DNA from: Gammaproteobacteria bacterium
Lineage (GTDB): Bacteria; Pseudomonadota; Gammaproteobacteria; Pseudomonadales; Ketobacteraceae
Reading direction: 5' to 3'
Length of the DNA: 64,000 nt
Assembly (NCBI GenBank): GCA_013178375.1
Contig: JABLXQ010000011.1
Span: 62,001-126,000 of the forward strand
The position numbers were made by a program, and so were the translations under genes. The notes under the pieces are model-generated. The model had not been told where the DNA came from. It did no database searches and saw nothing but the letters and a program-made list of their open reading frames with translations. Numbering within the stretch: position 1 is the first letter of the stretch; every line of letters begins with the position of its first letter. Positions 29,262 through 38,861 of this stretch are shown here, piece by piece.

Positions 29262-30239
29262 TCACGCCAGCGGCAAATCAGTCAGCGCCCGGCAGAGTTC
29301 ATCGTGCAACCGCTGCACCGCCAGTGCGTCCGGATGGCTGACATCGCTGCCCAGCCGCTCGACGAAACGGCAGGCGGCAAATCCCGTTGCCAACCGGTTG
29401 TAATGATCAACCCATTCCTGACGGGCCGGCAACTGTTCCGGCGCCACCGGCCACACGCCGGGCCGGGGACGCAGATGCCGGTTCACACCCATGCGCCAGG
29501 GTTTGGGACTGACGCGGGCGCGGAAACATTGCTGGTTCAGACACATTTTTCGATAAATTGGATCAGCATGCAGCGCCGCGAAACAGCGCGCGACCTCCGC
29601 TTCCATCGGATCAAACGTACGTTGCAATGCCAGCACGCGAAAACCCGCCGGCGTGCGGTAAACCCGCAGGTGCCAATCCGGATTCGCCTTGCTGAATGCA
29701 TGAATGCGCGCAAGGGCGCGCTGTTCAGCGCCGCCGCTCAACCCTGACCCGATGCGCAAGACCAGCAGCACCAGGGGATAGCTCAGCAGCACGCCGGCAA
29801 ATACCAACAGGAACGCCATTCCCCACGCCTGCCACCCTATCGCCACCACCAGAGCTGCGGCAAACCAGCAGAAAAACACCGCCAGCCACATGCGCGGCGG
29901 CACTCCGGTTTCAAAATCCAGGTCAGCAAACAACACATTGCCGGTATTCAGGCACAAGGCGCCATATGCATTGCGCGTAATCACCACCGCGCCATGACGG
30001 CTGATCACTTCCTCGCGAATCGGCACGCCCTCGGCACCGTTGTAAGGAACCTTGGGTTCGCGCCAGGGCAGCGTTTCTCCCGCCTGCAGGCGCGCCATGG
30101 CAGCCTGCGCACGCTCGTCGGCCAGCTGCTGGGCAAGCTGCTGGCTGACATCAGACCAGCCGAACCGGCGCACCGTGCGCTGGCGTCCACCCGCTTTTTG
30201 CTGCACCCGCGCTTCGGCCCAATACTGCGGTACCAACAT
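29262..30239 (-). CDS. Conserved membrane protein of unknown function
   Basis: A 325-residue protein. The N-terminal 110 residues are polar and rich in Gln, Arg and Glu, opening MLVPQYWAEARVQQK. Two adjacent hydrophobic segments (about 118-138 and 141-162) form a hairpin in the membrane. The C-terminal 150 residues are soluble and conserved-looking: WHLRVYRTPAGFRVLALQRTFDP, a CLNQQCFRARVSPKPWRMG segment with a Cys pair, and HYNRLATGFAACRFVE. I have a sense of this family from other gammaproteobacteria but know no function. It lies between cobD and the diguanylate cyclase gene, sharing the strand of the latter. Confidence 0.7.
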   Translation of the reverse strand: MLVPQYWAEARVQQKAGGRQRTVRRFGWSDVSQQLAQQLADERAQAAMARLQAGETLPWREPKVPYNGAEGVPIREEVISRHGAVVITRNAYGALCLNTGNVLFADLDFETGVPPRMWLAVFFCWFAAALVVAIGWQAWGMAFLLVFAGVLLSYPLVLLVLRIGSGLSGGAEQRALARIHAFSKANPDWHLRVYRTPAGFRVLALQRTFDPMEAEVARCFAALHADPIYRKMCLNQQCFRARVSPKPWRMGVNRHLRPRPGVWPVAPEQLPARQEWVDHYNRLATGFAACRFVERLGSDVSHPDALAVQRLHDELCRALTDLPLA

Positions 30240-30313
30240 GATCCTGCTCCTGTCGATCGTCGAATCAGCCCACTATGGCAATCATGAAAAATCATACCTG
30301 CCACCAACAGGCA

Positions 30314-32155
30314 TCAAGATCCTGCCACGGCCACCCGATTACGCCCTTCCCCTTTCGCCCGGTACAGCGCAGTGTCGGCCAGCGCCAGCAGTTGCTCCGG
30401 CGTGTCACCCACAGTGGGCATCACTGTTGCCAGACCGACGCTGGTGGTAAAGCCAAAAAGGTGCCGGCCCTGCTGAATCTCCAGCGCTTCAATGCGCGCA
30501 CGCACGGTTTCTGCAATTACCCGCGCGCCATCGGTGTCAGTGCCCGGCAGTAACAGCAACATTTCTTCACCGCCCAAACGCACTGCCATGTCGCCGGGTC
30601 GACGACACTGCGACATCACCACCGCAGCTGCCTGACGCAGACACTCATCTCCCGCCGGATGACCATAGCGGTCGTTCACCTGCTTGAAGTGATCCAGATC
30701 CAGCACCAGCAGCGACAGCGGGCTCTGCTCGCGCAACGCACGCTGGAATTCCGCCGCGAACTGCTCCCCGAAATAACGCCGGTTCTTCAGGCCCGTGAGC
30801 GGATCGGTGACACTCAGGCTGGCCAGCGTCGCATTCACCTGTTCCAGCTGCGTCAGGGCATTGGCCAGTTCCGCCGTGCGTTGCTGCACTTTTTCTTCCA
30901 GCTGCGCTTTCGCCTGTTCCTGCACGTGAATCGTTTCCTGGTTGGCCAGATTCACCTGCTGCGCCAGATGCAGCGACATTTCGATCGCCTGCCGTCCCGC
31001 CTGCCGTTCCAGATTGAGGCGCACACCCAGTGCCAGCGACAGCAATACCACCTCAGCCGCAATACCCGCCGACTGCACCAGCTCGGTAAACCGGTTGTAG
31101 GGAACCAGATCCGCCAGCGCGGCCGTGTAAATGCAGGTACCCGTCAGCAAAAAAATCCATGCGATGGTGAAATAGCGCGCCAGCAGATTGCCCCGCCGCC
31201 ACTCGATAATGCCAACACCCAGCGCCACCATCGACACAAGCACCCCCATCACCTGAGCCTGCACCACCTGCGCCGCTTCCGGCAGCCACAACGCCACCAG
31301 CGTTCCCACCAGATACACCGTGCTGATCGCCAGCGTTATCCGGTGCAGCCGGGGCCAGCGCTTTTTGAGCCCGAGGAAGAAAGAAAAAAACAGCGCGCCG
31401 AACATGTAAGTTCCACCAACCGAGATCGACAGCATTTTATCTGCCAGAAACGGGCTGTCCTGCCACAGATACTGGAAGCCCACACCATGCAGCAACGCCT
31501 GATACAGCGCCACCGTGAACACATAGCCCGCATAAAACAGATGACTGTGATCGCGCACCAGCAACCAGACGCCCAGGTTGTACAGCATGATCAGCAGCAG
31601 CGTGCCGTAAAAAAGCCCCAGCACAATCTGCGCTCTCTGCTCTTCGCGGATGTAATCGTTGATCTGCCACTGAAACACCGGCAACAACATCAGCCCACCG
31701 CTACGCATTCGCAGCAGCAGGGTTTTCGGCTGGCCATCGCCGTGCATTTCAAACAGCGGAAAGCGACTGGCGAAATGTCGGCCGGACATGGTGTGATGAT
31801 CACCCGCTACAGCGAGCGGACCGGTCACGGCGTTGTCATCCAGCTCGAACAGTTCAACGCTGTCGTAAAACGGCCAGCGGATCTCCAGCAACCAGGGTTC
31901 AACATTGCGATCGGCGGGAATATCCAGCCGCAGCCAGAGCGTGCCACTGCTGTAATCCAGATTCGGCACCTGCGCGCCAGCGGATTGCCAGGCCGTTGGC
32001 GGCAACGCCGCAATCTGCTGTGGCGTTTGTTGCTTTTCCTCCAGCAAAAAATACAACCAGGGGTTGAGTGAGTCGGCCGCCAGCGCGCAATTATTCGCGC
32101 CAGCCAGCAGCAAACAGAAAAAAATCAAACATTTCGGAAATTCTGCACGCTTCAC
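30314..32155 (-). CDS. Diguanylate cyclase with 7TMR-DISM sensor
   Basis: A 613-residue protein. Signal peptide (1-26), an extracytoplasmic 7TMR-DISMED2-type domain (about 35-170), seven membrane spans (about 180-390), a coiled coil (about 400-445) and a GGDEF domain (about 450-613). The cyclase has DPLTGLKNRRYF, LDLDHFKQVND (metal site) and RLGGEEM in place of GG(D/E)EF; the key residues are intact, so c-di-GMP synthesis is likely. Sensor ligands of this class are carbohydrates or related small molecules, but none is specified here. Confidence 0.92.
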   Translation of the reverse strand: MKRAEFPKCLIFFCLLLAGANNCALAADSLNPWLYFLLEEKQQTPQQIAALPPTAWQSAGAQVPNLDYSSGTLWLRLDIPADRNVEPWLLEIRWPFYDSVELFELDDNAVTGPLAVAGDHHTMSGRHFASRFPLFEMHGDGQPKTLLLRMRSGGLMLLPVFQWQINDYIREEQRAQIVLGLFYGTLLLIMLYNLGVWLLVRDHSHLFYAGYVFTVALYQALLHGVGFQYLWQDSPFLADKMLSISVGGTYMFGALFFSFFLGLKKRWPRLHRITLAISTVYLVGTLVALWLPEAAQVVQAQVMGVLVSMVALGVGIIEWRRGNLLARYFTIAWIFLLTGTCIYTAALADLVPYNRFTELVQSAGIAAEVVLLSLALGVRLNLERQAGRQAIEMSLHLAQQVNLANQETIHVQEQAKAQLEEKVQQRTAELANALTQLEQVNATLASLSVTDPLTGLKNRRYFGEQFAAEFQRALREQSPLSLLVLDLDHFKQVNDRYGHPAGDECLRQAAAVVMSQCRRPGDMAVRLGGEEMLLLLPGTDTDGARVIAETVRARIEALEIQQGRHLFGFTTSVGLATVMPTVGDTPEQLLALADTALYRAKGEGRNRVAVAGS

Positions 32156-32388
32156 GTAAACCCGTTGAATCGATTAGTGAAAAAGTGGCTGGTCATTCAA
32201 GGATAGCAATGCTGATCGTCAAACAGCACCAGTTTCGCTTTGTCCGGATTTTCATGGAGTTACCTCGCCATATAACCAAATGCAGAAAATTTGCGACGCT
32301 CTACATGAATTGAATCTTAGATGCAGATCACAAAACTGTATATTTTTTAATCAACCCCTGGTAGTTCCACTCCACTTAGAGGTGATTT

Positions 32389-32583
32389 ATGGATGTCAGG
32401 CAGGGCGAAAAAAACAAGACATGGTTCCGCAGCGATCGCATTTTGCATATCAACGACAAATGGTTTTTTCTAACTCGGGAACAGACGCAGGAAGGGCCCT
32501 TCGCTACAAGAGGCGAAGCGGAACGGGAATTGAATTACTACATCCGCAATATGAATCACTTCGAGGTTATGAGAAACCCCTGA
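32389..32583 (+). CDS. DUF6316 family small protein
   Basis: A 64-residue protein. FRSDRILHINDKWFFLTREQ, then EGPFATRGEAERELNYYI, is the DUF6316 pattern (a WFF-TRE core and a GPF-R-AE segment) found in short gammaproteobacterial proteins of unknown function. AGAGGTG lies upstream of the ATG. It lies in an AT-rich stretch between the diguanylate cyclase and the next accessory gene. Confidence 0.75.
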   Translation: MDVRQGEKNKTWFRSDRILHINDKWFFLTREQTQEGPFATRGEAERELNYYIRNMNHFEVMRNP

Positions 32584-32837
32584 CAAGACATAAACTAGGA
32601 ATAACGACGACCGCAAAAAACAGTACCGACAAAATGCGGCAACAAATGGCAACGGATTGCCATCCCATATAGCGATCGCTTACCAAACATCACGCTTGAT
32701 CAACCTGAACAGTATTGAATTTCTGCGCCATCGGACCGATCTTAGTAGGTAGCAGCAGAGATATCAGTTTCAATGGATCATGGCAGACTCTTTGCTTCAC
32801 AGCAGTATGAAGATGAAGTTTTGACGGGAGTAACGTC

Positions 32838-33338
32838 ATGGGTATCAGCAGTCATGAATTCCTGCAATATGTAATTCAACCCACCCTACGACAATTGGGT
32901 GTGCAGTCAGAAGGCGCAGAACAGCTTTTGCTGGCCACCGCGCATCACCAGTCGGGTCTGGGCAAGCACTTGCAGTTCAGGAACGGCATCGGTGTGTATG
33001 GCATCAGCGAGCAACAACACCGGGAAGTATGGGATCACTATCTGGCGTTCGATTCCGACCTGGCCAGCCAGATTCGCGGCATGGCGTCACAGCATGAATT
33101 CCCCAAAGCACCCCACCTGGAACTGGCCACCAACCTGAGTTACGCCACAGCGATCGCGTGGATGATTTACCGCTATCGCAAGGCGTATATTCCGGATATT
33201 TTCAACGCGCAGGATTTGTCGAAGTGCTGGCGGGATTGTTTTCTGGAGCGTCAGGGCAGCGAGAAAGATGCAGCGGATTTTCAGTGCGGCTATCACGACC
33301 TGATGCAGAGCTTGGCTGCCACCAGCCTGGCGGCGTGA
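32838..33338 (+). CDS. Phage-lysozyme/transglycosylase-like protein, probably degenerate
   Basis: A 166-residue protein with no signal peptide. HHQSGLGKHLQFRNGIGVYGI, then HREVWDHYLAF and a helical ATNLSYATAIAWMIYRYRK, resembles phage-encoded glycan hydrolases that carry A-x-E-S-G-x-G. Here the usual Glu position reads Gln (HHQSG), so the catalytic acid may be absent. The resemblance is from memory and moderate. No other phage genes lie nearby. GGGAG lies upstream of the ATG. It converges with aceF. Confidence 0.5.
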   Translation: MGISSHEFLQYVIQPTLRQLGVQSEGAEQLLLATAHHQSGLGKHLQFRNGIGVYGISEQQHREVWDHYLAFDSDLASQIRGMASQHEFPKAPHLELATNLSYATAIAWMIYRYRKAYIPDIFNAQDLSKCWRDCFLERQGSEKDAADFQCGYHDLMQSLAATSLAA

Positions 33339-33370
33339 TGGCAGCGTTGCAGGATTTACAAAAGAAGAAT

Positions 33371-35068
33371 TTACAAAAGCAGTCGGCGGATATCCGCCAG
33401 CTGTTGTGACAGGTAGGCAGTAAAGCGCGCAGCCTGGGCACCATCGATAACCCGGTGATCATAGGACAGCGACAGCGGCAACATCAGGCGCGCCACAAAG
33501 TCCTTGCCGTTGTACACCGGCTTGAACTGGGATTTCGAAACACCCAGAATCGCCACCTCCGGCCAGTTCACAATCGGTGTGAACGCCGTGCCACCAATCC
33601 CGCCCAAAGACGAAATCGAGAATGTGGCTCCCTGCATGTCACCCGGCGACAGCTTCTTCGCCCGCGCTTTCTGACTCAACACCTGCATATCCTTCGCAAT
33701 ATCGAGCACGGATTTCTTGTCCGCATCGCGAATGACGGGCACCACCAGGCCGTTGGGCGTATCCACCGCAATGCCGATGTGAACATACTTTTTGAAAACC
33801 AGCTGTTCACCGCCCACATGCAACGAGCTGTTGAAGCGCGGGAAGGCCAGCAGTGACTTGGCGCAGGCTTTCACCATGAACGCCAGAATCGTCAGCTTCA
33901 CCTCCTGATCCTTCAGCGCCGCCGATTCAGATTTGCGGAAGGTTTCCAGATCGGTGATATCGGCTTCGTCGAACTGGGTGACATGGGGAATGTGCACCCA
34001 GGCGCGATGCAGGTTGGCTGCACTGAGCTTGTTGATGCGGCTCAACTCCACCATTTCCACCGGGCCAAACTGGCTGAAATCGATTTCCGGCAGCGGCGGC
34101 AGGCCACTGCCGGATGCCATGGCGGTCGCCACGGATTTGTCGCTCAACCGCTGTTTGACGAAGGCGTGCACGTCTTCCTTCAGGATGCGATTGCGCGGCC
34201 CAGTGGATTTTACCAGCCCCAGGTCCACACCCAGTTCCCGCGCCAGCAAACGCACCGCAGGGCCGGCGTGAACTTTGGAAGCGGGCGCGGAGACCGCCGG
34301 CGTTGCGACGGAAGCTGCAGAAGCAGCCGCTTTCGCAGGCGCTGCCGTTGTCGCGGGAGCGGAAGGTTCAGCGGCTGGCACGCTGGCCGCTGCCGCCGGT
34401 TTCGCCGCAACGGCAGCATCAGCCGCACCCTGCACCAGCAATTCCAGCACCGGCGCACCCTGCGTCACCTTGTCGCCCACTTTCAGCAACAGTTTCTGCA
34501 CAGTTCCCGCCTGCGGACAGGGCACTTCCATGGTGGCTTTGTCAGATTCCAGCACCAACATGGTCTGCTCTTTCGCCAGCACATCGCCTTCCTTCACGGA
34601 AATTTCGATCACATCCACCGCATCGGCAGTGCCGATGTCGGGAATGGTCACGGTGATGCTGGTCGCTGCGCCAGATGATGCAGCCGACGCTGAACTTTCA
34701 ACAGCCGCCGGCTTTTCCGCCGGAGCTGCAGCCGCTTTTTCCGGCGCAGGCTTGGTCGCGATCGGCGCAGCCTTTTCAGCGGCGGGAGCTGGCTTCGTAG
34801 CAGCCGGAACTGCAGCGGCCCCTTCTCCCGTCTCCATCGCCATCACCTTGTCGCCCTGCTTCACCTGCTGGCCGACACTCACCACGATCTGCTGCACCAC
34901 ACCTTCAAACGGCGACGGCACTTCCACCGTCGCCTTGTCGGATTCCAGTACCAGTAATGTTTGTTCCTTGCTGACCCGATCACCCGGCTTCACCGAAATT
35001 TCGATGACATCCACCGCTGCGGTTCCACCCAGATCAGGCACTAACACGTCTTTGACTGCCACAGTCAT
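33371..35068 (-). CDS. aceF: Pyruvate dehydrogenase E2 (dihydrolipoyl acetyltransferase)
   Basis: A 565-residue E2. Two lipoyl domains (about 1-80 and 125-200), each with the lipoylated Lys in ESDKAT(V/M)EVP, are joined by Ala/Pro/Lys-rich linkers. The E1/E3-binding domain (about 265-300) has AGPAVRLLARELGVDL, and the catalytic domain ends with LSLSYDHRVIDGAQAARF (catalytic His). The ATG at 35068 has AGGAG upstream; a start at 35137 would overlap aceE. It follows aceE by ten bases in one operon. No lpd gene is present here. Confidence 0.97.
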   Translation of the reverse strand: MTVAVKDVLVPDLGGTAAVDVIEISVKPGDRVSKEQTLLVLESDKATVEVPSPFEGVVQQIVVSVGQQVKQGDKVMAMETGEGAAAVPAATKPAPAAEKAAPIATKPAPEKAAAAPAEKPAAVESSASAASSGAATSITVTIPDIGTADAVDVIEISVKEGDVLAKEQTMLVLESDKATMEVPCPQAGTVQKLLLKVGDKVTQGAPVLELLVQGAADAAVAAKPAAAASVPAAEPSAPATTAAPAKAAASAASVATPAVSAPASKVHAGPAVRLLARELGVDLGLVKSTGPRNRILKEDVHAFVKQRLSDKSVATAMASGSGLPPLPEIDFSQFGPVEMVELSRINKLSAANLHRAWVHIPHVTQFDEADITDLETFRKSESAALKDQEVKLTILAFMVKACAKSLLAFPRFNSSLHVGGEQLVFKKYVHIGIAVDTPNGLVVPVIRDADKKSVLDIAKDMQVLSQKARAKKLSPGDMQGATFSISSLGGIGGTAFTPIVNWPEVAILGVSKSQFKPVYNGKDFVARLMLPLSLSYDHRVIDGAQAARFTAYLSQQLADIRRLLL

Positions 35069-35078
35069 ATCTCCTTCC

Positions 35079-37739
35079 TTACGCGGCCGGCGGGTAGGGT
35101 TTGTCAGGATTGATGTTGAAGCGGCGGATCGCATCATTGACCTTGCTGCGGCCGATCAACCCTTTATCCGCCAGCGCGTGAAGCGCGGCCACTGTGATGA
35201 AGTAGCGGTCCACTTCGAAGAAATGGCGCAACTGTTCGCGGGAATCGCTGCGGCCGTAGCCGTCGGTACCCAGCGCGGTGAAGTGATTGCGCACGAAGGG
35301 CGCGATCTGGTCGGCATGCACTTTCATGTAATCCGACGCTGCCACCACCGGGCTCTTGCGACTGCGCAGCACGCGCGTCACGTACGGCAGCTTGGGTTCC
35401 TCCAGCGGATGCAGCATGTTCCAGCGCTGCAGTTCCATCGCTTCGCGCCGCAGCTCGTTGAAGCTGGTGACACTCCACACATCCGCCGCCACGCCGTACA
35501 CATCCGCAAGAATTTCCGCCGCCGCTTCCACCTCGCGCAGGATCGAACCGCTGCCCAGCAGTTGCACCCGCAGCTTGTTGGCTTCGTCGCCTTCCTTCAG
35601 CAGATACATGCCTTTCAGGATGCCCTCTTCCGCGCCCTTTGGCAGTGCCGGGTGCACGTAGTTTTCGTTCTGCACCGTGATGTAGTAGAAAATGTTTTCC
35701 TTGTTCTGGTACATGCGGCGCAAACCGTCTTGCAGGATCACAGCCAGTTCGTACGAATAAGCAGGATCATAGGCAACGCAGTTCGGAATGGTGGCCGCCA
35801 GTACATGGCTGTGACCATCCTGGTGTTGCAAGCCTTCGCCGTTGAGCGTAGTGCGGCCCGCGGTGGCACCGATCAAAAAGCCGCGTGCCTGGGCATCGCC
35901 CGCCGCCCAGGCCAGATCGCCGACGCGCTGGAAGCCGAACATGGAATAGAAAATGTAGAACGGAATCATCGGGTAGTTGTTGACGGAATAGGACGTCGCC
36001 GCCGCGATCCAGGCTGCCATCGCGCCGGCTTCGTTGATGCCCTCTTCCAGAATGCGGCCCTTGATGTCCTCACGGTAATACATCACCTGTTCCGAATCCG
36101 CCGGCTTGTACAGCTGGCCCACAGCGGAATAAATTCCCAACTGACGGAACATGCCTTCCATACCAAAGGTGCGCGCTTCATCGGGCACGATCGGCACGAC
36201 GCGCTCGCCGATATTCTGCAGCTTGATCAGCGAATTCATCATCCGTACCAGTGCCATGGTGGTGGACATCTCGCGGTCCTTGCTGCCTTCCAGCATGGGG
36301 CCAAATACACCCAGCTCCGGCGCCTCCAGCGTTTCGCATTCGGTGCGACGGGACGGCAGGTAACCACCCAGCGCCATCCGGTGCTCGTGCATGTAGCGCA
36401 TTTCGTTGCTGTCTTCGGCGGGGCGGTAGAACGGCAGTTTCGCCAGTTCGTCGTCGCTGAACGGCATGTCGAAACGGTCGCGGAAGGATTTCAGGCTGTC
36501 GATATCCAGCGTTTTCATCTGGTGCGCCTTGTTGGCGGACTCACCGGCACCAGTACCATAACCTTTCACGGTTTTCGCCAGAATCACAGTGGGCTGGCCC
36601 TTGTGATTCATCGCCGCCTGATACGCGGCAAACAATTTGTAAGGATCGTGACCGCCACGATTGAGCTGGAAGATTTCCTCGTCGGTCATGTCGGCGACCA
36701 GCTCGCGCAGTTCCGGATACTTGCCAAAGAAATGCTCGCGGGTAAAAGCGCCGCCGTGGTTCTTGAACGCCTGGTATTCGCCGTCCACCACTTCTTCCAT
36801 GCGCTGGCGCAGCACACCGAGTTTGTCGCGCGCCAGCAGCGGATCCCACTTGCGGCCCCACACCACTTTAATCACATTCCAGCCGGCACCACGGAACACG
36901 CCTTCCAGTTCCTGGATGATTTTGCCGTTGCCACGCACCGGGCCATCCAGACGCTGCAGGTTGCAGTTGATCACGAACACCAGGTTGTCGAGTTTTTCGC
37001 GGCCTGCCAGCGAAATACAACCGAGGGATTCCGGCTCGTCACACTCGCCGTCACCCAGAAATGCCCATACCTTGCGATCTTCCCGCTTGATCAGCTCGCG
37101 GTTCTGCAGGTACTTCATGAAATGGGCCTGATAGATCGCCTGGATCGGACCCAGCCCCATCGACACCGTGGGGAATTGCCAGAAATTCGGCATCAGCCAG
37201 GGGTGCGGATAGGACGACAATCCCTCCTTCTTCACCTCGCGGCGGAAATTCTCGATCTGCTTTTCGGAAATGCGCCCTTCCAGAAACGCGCGGGCATAAA
37301 TACCGGGAGCGGAATGACCCTGATAGAAAATCAGGTCACCGCCGAACGTCTCGGTGGGTGCGCGAAAAAAGTGGTTGAAGCCCACGTCGTACAGGGTGGC
37401 GGACGAGGCGAAACTGGAAATGTGGCCACCCAGTTCATCGTCAGTCAGGTTGGCCCGCTGCACCATGGCCAGCGCGTTCCAGCGGATCAGCGAGCGGATG
37501 CGCCGCTCCAGATAGAGATCACCGCGAAAGGTGGCTTCCTTTTCAACAGGAATGGTGTTCAGGTAGGGCGTGGTGAGGCGGGTTTGCTGCACGCCGGCAA
37601 TGCGGGCGCGTTCGGCAAGGCGGTCCAGCAGGTAGCTCGCCCGCTCCGGCCCCACGCTTTCCAGCACCGAGTCCAAAGCGTCGATCCATTCCTGGGTTTC
37701 CACCGGGTCGACATCATCGTAAAAACGTTCACGGGTCAT
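35079..37739 (-). CDS. aceE: Pyruvate dehydrogenase E1 (homodimeric)
   Basis: An 886-residue homodimeric E1 that decarboxylates pyruvate with thiamine diphosphate and passes the acetyl group to AceF. It begins with DVDPVETQEWIDAL; the ThDP motif is GDGECDEPES ending INCNLQ; GGHDPYK and YGTGAGESANKAHQ are E1-specific segments. The length is typical. It leads the aceE-aceF operon; the 156-base region upstream holds a weak promoter candidate. Confidence 0.98.
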   Translation of the reverse strand: MTRERFYDDVDPVETQEWIDALDSVLESVGPERASYLLDRLAERARIAGVQQTRLTTPYLNTIPVEKEATFRGDLYLERRIRSLIRWNALAMVQRANLTDDELGGHISSFASSATLYDVGFNHFFRAPTETFGGDLIFYQGHSAPGIYARAFLEGRISEKQIENFRREVKKEGLSSYPHPWLMPNFWQFPTVSMGLGPIQAIYQAHFMKYLQNRELIKREDRKVWAFLGDGECDEPESLGCISLAGREKLDNLVFVINCNLQRLDGPVRGNGKIIQELEGVFRGAGWNVIKVVWGRKWDPLLARDKLGVLRQRMEEVVDGEYQAFKNHGGAFTREHFFGKYPELRELVADMTDEEIFQLNRGGHDPYKLFAAYQAAMNHKGQPTVILAKTVKGYGTGAGESANKAHQMKTLDIDSLKSFRDRFDMPFSDDELAKLPFYRPAEDSNEMRYMHEHRMALGGYLPSRRTECETLEAPELGVFGPMLEGSKDREMSTTMALVRMMNSLIKLQNIGERVVPIVPDEARTFGMEGMFRQLGIYSAVGQLYKPADSEQVMYYREDIKGRILEEGINEAGAMAAWIAAATSYSVNNYPMIPFYIFYSMFGFQRVGDLAWAAGDAQARGFLIGATAGRTTLNGEGLQHQDGHSHVLAATIPNCVAYDPAYSYELAVILQDGLRRMYQNKENIFYYITVQNENYVHPALPKGAEEGILKGMYLLKEGDEANKLRVQLLGSGSILREVEAAAEILADVYGVAADVWSVTSFNELRREAMELQRWNMLHPLEEPKLPYVTRVLRSRKSPVVAASDYMKVHADQIAPFVRNHFTALGTDGYGRSDSREQLRHFFEVDRYFITVAALHALADKGLIGRSKVNDAIRRFNINPDKPYPPAA

Positions 37740-37829
37740 TCAATACAACTCCTGGTATTGCAAAACTTTTTGAGTTTTGGGTTTCGCTTGTGGCTGTACC
37801 GCGCCCAGCCGTCCCTACTGTCTGGTTAC

Positions 37830-37860
37830 AGTATAGGAAGGCGTCACCGATTTGGTGCAA
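37830..37860 (-). promoter_or_regulatory. Possible promoter of aceE-aceF
   Basis: On the minus strand TTGCAC (37860-37855) and TATACT (37835-37830) are 19 bases apart. The spacing is long and a small dyad (CACC, five bases, GGTG) overlaps the -35, so this is only a candidate. Confidence 0.3.
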
Positions 37861-37895
37861 CGCCGCCGGGCGACGGTGATGAATGCTCTACCTGA

Positions 37896-38768
37896 TCAGC
37901 TGATGATGGTGAGGATGGCAATCACGACGATCCAGAAGATCAGAACGTTACTGCGCAGATCCTGGGCGGAATGAATCCGGCGGATACCTTCCGACGCCAG
38001 TTCATCCTCGTCCGTGGGCAGATCCTTGAAATCCAGCCCCATCTTTACCGCCAGTTTGAGCACGATTTCCGCTTCGCGGTCGGTAGCGCGAAAGCGTCGA
38101 ACGGCAACAGCAAATGCCTTGCCGTTAAAACAGAGTGCCGCAATGGTCATGGCCACCGCCCGCGCGGGGACACCATCCAGTGCATGCAGAAATTCAATGC
38201 CGATTTTTTTCCAGGCAGAGGGCGTATCCGCCTGCGGATCGGGCACCCGGGGCAGCAACACGGTGAACAGGTACAGCGCCAGCCCGCCCAGACCAAAAAT
38301 GCCGTACCAGAACAGCGGCGCAAACAGCGTCTGGTTAATGCGCACCCAGTATTGGGTGACAGTCTGGCTGAGCAGCTCCGATGGGCTCACCATGCGGCCA
38401 TAATCGAACGTCTGGTTACCGTGCTCGTAAGCCGCCTGCCATTCCTTGTTGCGCCAGCGCTTCAGAAACGGCACCAGCGTGGCCTCCAGCCGGCGGAAAT
38501 CGAGGCACGCCGTCAATAACACCACCGCCAGCACCGCCCCCGTCAGGGTGAACGCCCAACCTTCCAGATAGGTACCCACCAGCCAGCCCAGCAACGTGGG
38601 CGGCAACACATACAGGCCATAACCCGCAGCCGGGTGCAGCGACTGCAGGAACGATTGCTGCTGGAAACGGTTCAGGTAGGCGAGCCCCCACTGGCCATCG
38701 GCAAAATAGGCGGGCACGTAAGCTTCCTTCACCGCCCACAGTGCCAGCAGAAGAGCCAGTAACGTCAT
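37896..38768 (-). CDS. ampE: Regulatory signalling modulator protein AmpE
   Basis: A 290-residue inner-membrane protein with about four spans. The C-terminal FRATDREAEIVLKLAVKMG and the central KRWRNKEWQAAYEHG follow the AmpE pattern. AmpE is linked to beta-lactamase induction; its biochemical activity is not settled. It is 93 bases downstream of ampD on the same strand, the normal ampDE order. Confidence 0.85.
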   Translation of the reverse strand: MTLLALLLALWAVKEAYVPAYFADGQWGLAYLNRFQQQSFLQSLHPAAGYGLYVLPPTLLGWLVGTYLEGWAFTLTGAVLAVVLLTACLDFRRLEATLVPFLKRWRNKEWQAAYEHGNQTFDYGRMVSPSELLSQTVTQYWVRINQTLFAPLFWYGIFGLGGLALYLFTVLLPRVPDPQADTPSAWKKIGIEFLHALDGVPARAVAMTIAALCFNGKAFAVAVRRFRATDREAEIVLKLAVKMGLDFKDLPTDEDELASEGIRRIHSAQDLRSNVLIFWIVVIAILTIIS

Positions 38769-38861
38769 GGATCGCTCCCTTCCAAGATCATGATTTCTTA
38801 AGCCTAACAGATTTTACCGCCGGTTCTTAGACGGACGGGTCACGAACCGCCGGGCGCCCGT

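Noticed and set aside
32156..33338. Prophage remnant
   Set aside because: A single lysozyme-like gene without integrase, structural genes or attachment repeats is not enough.
34275..37895. A 1206-codon open frame on the plus strand
   Set aside because: It is antisense to aceF and aceE, which are certain; long open antisense frames are common in GC-rich coding DNA, and its translation has low-complexity Ala runs and no domain.
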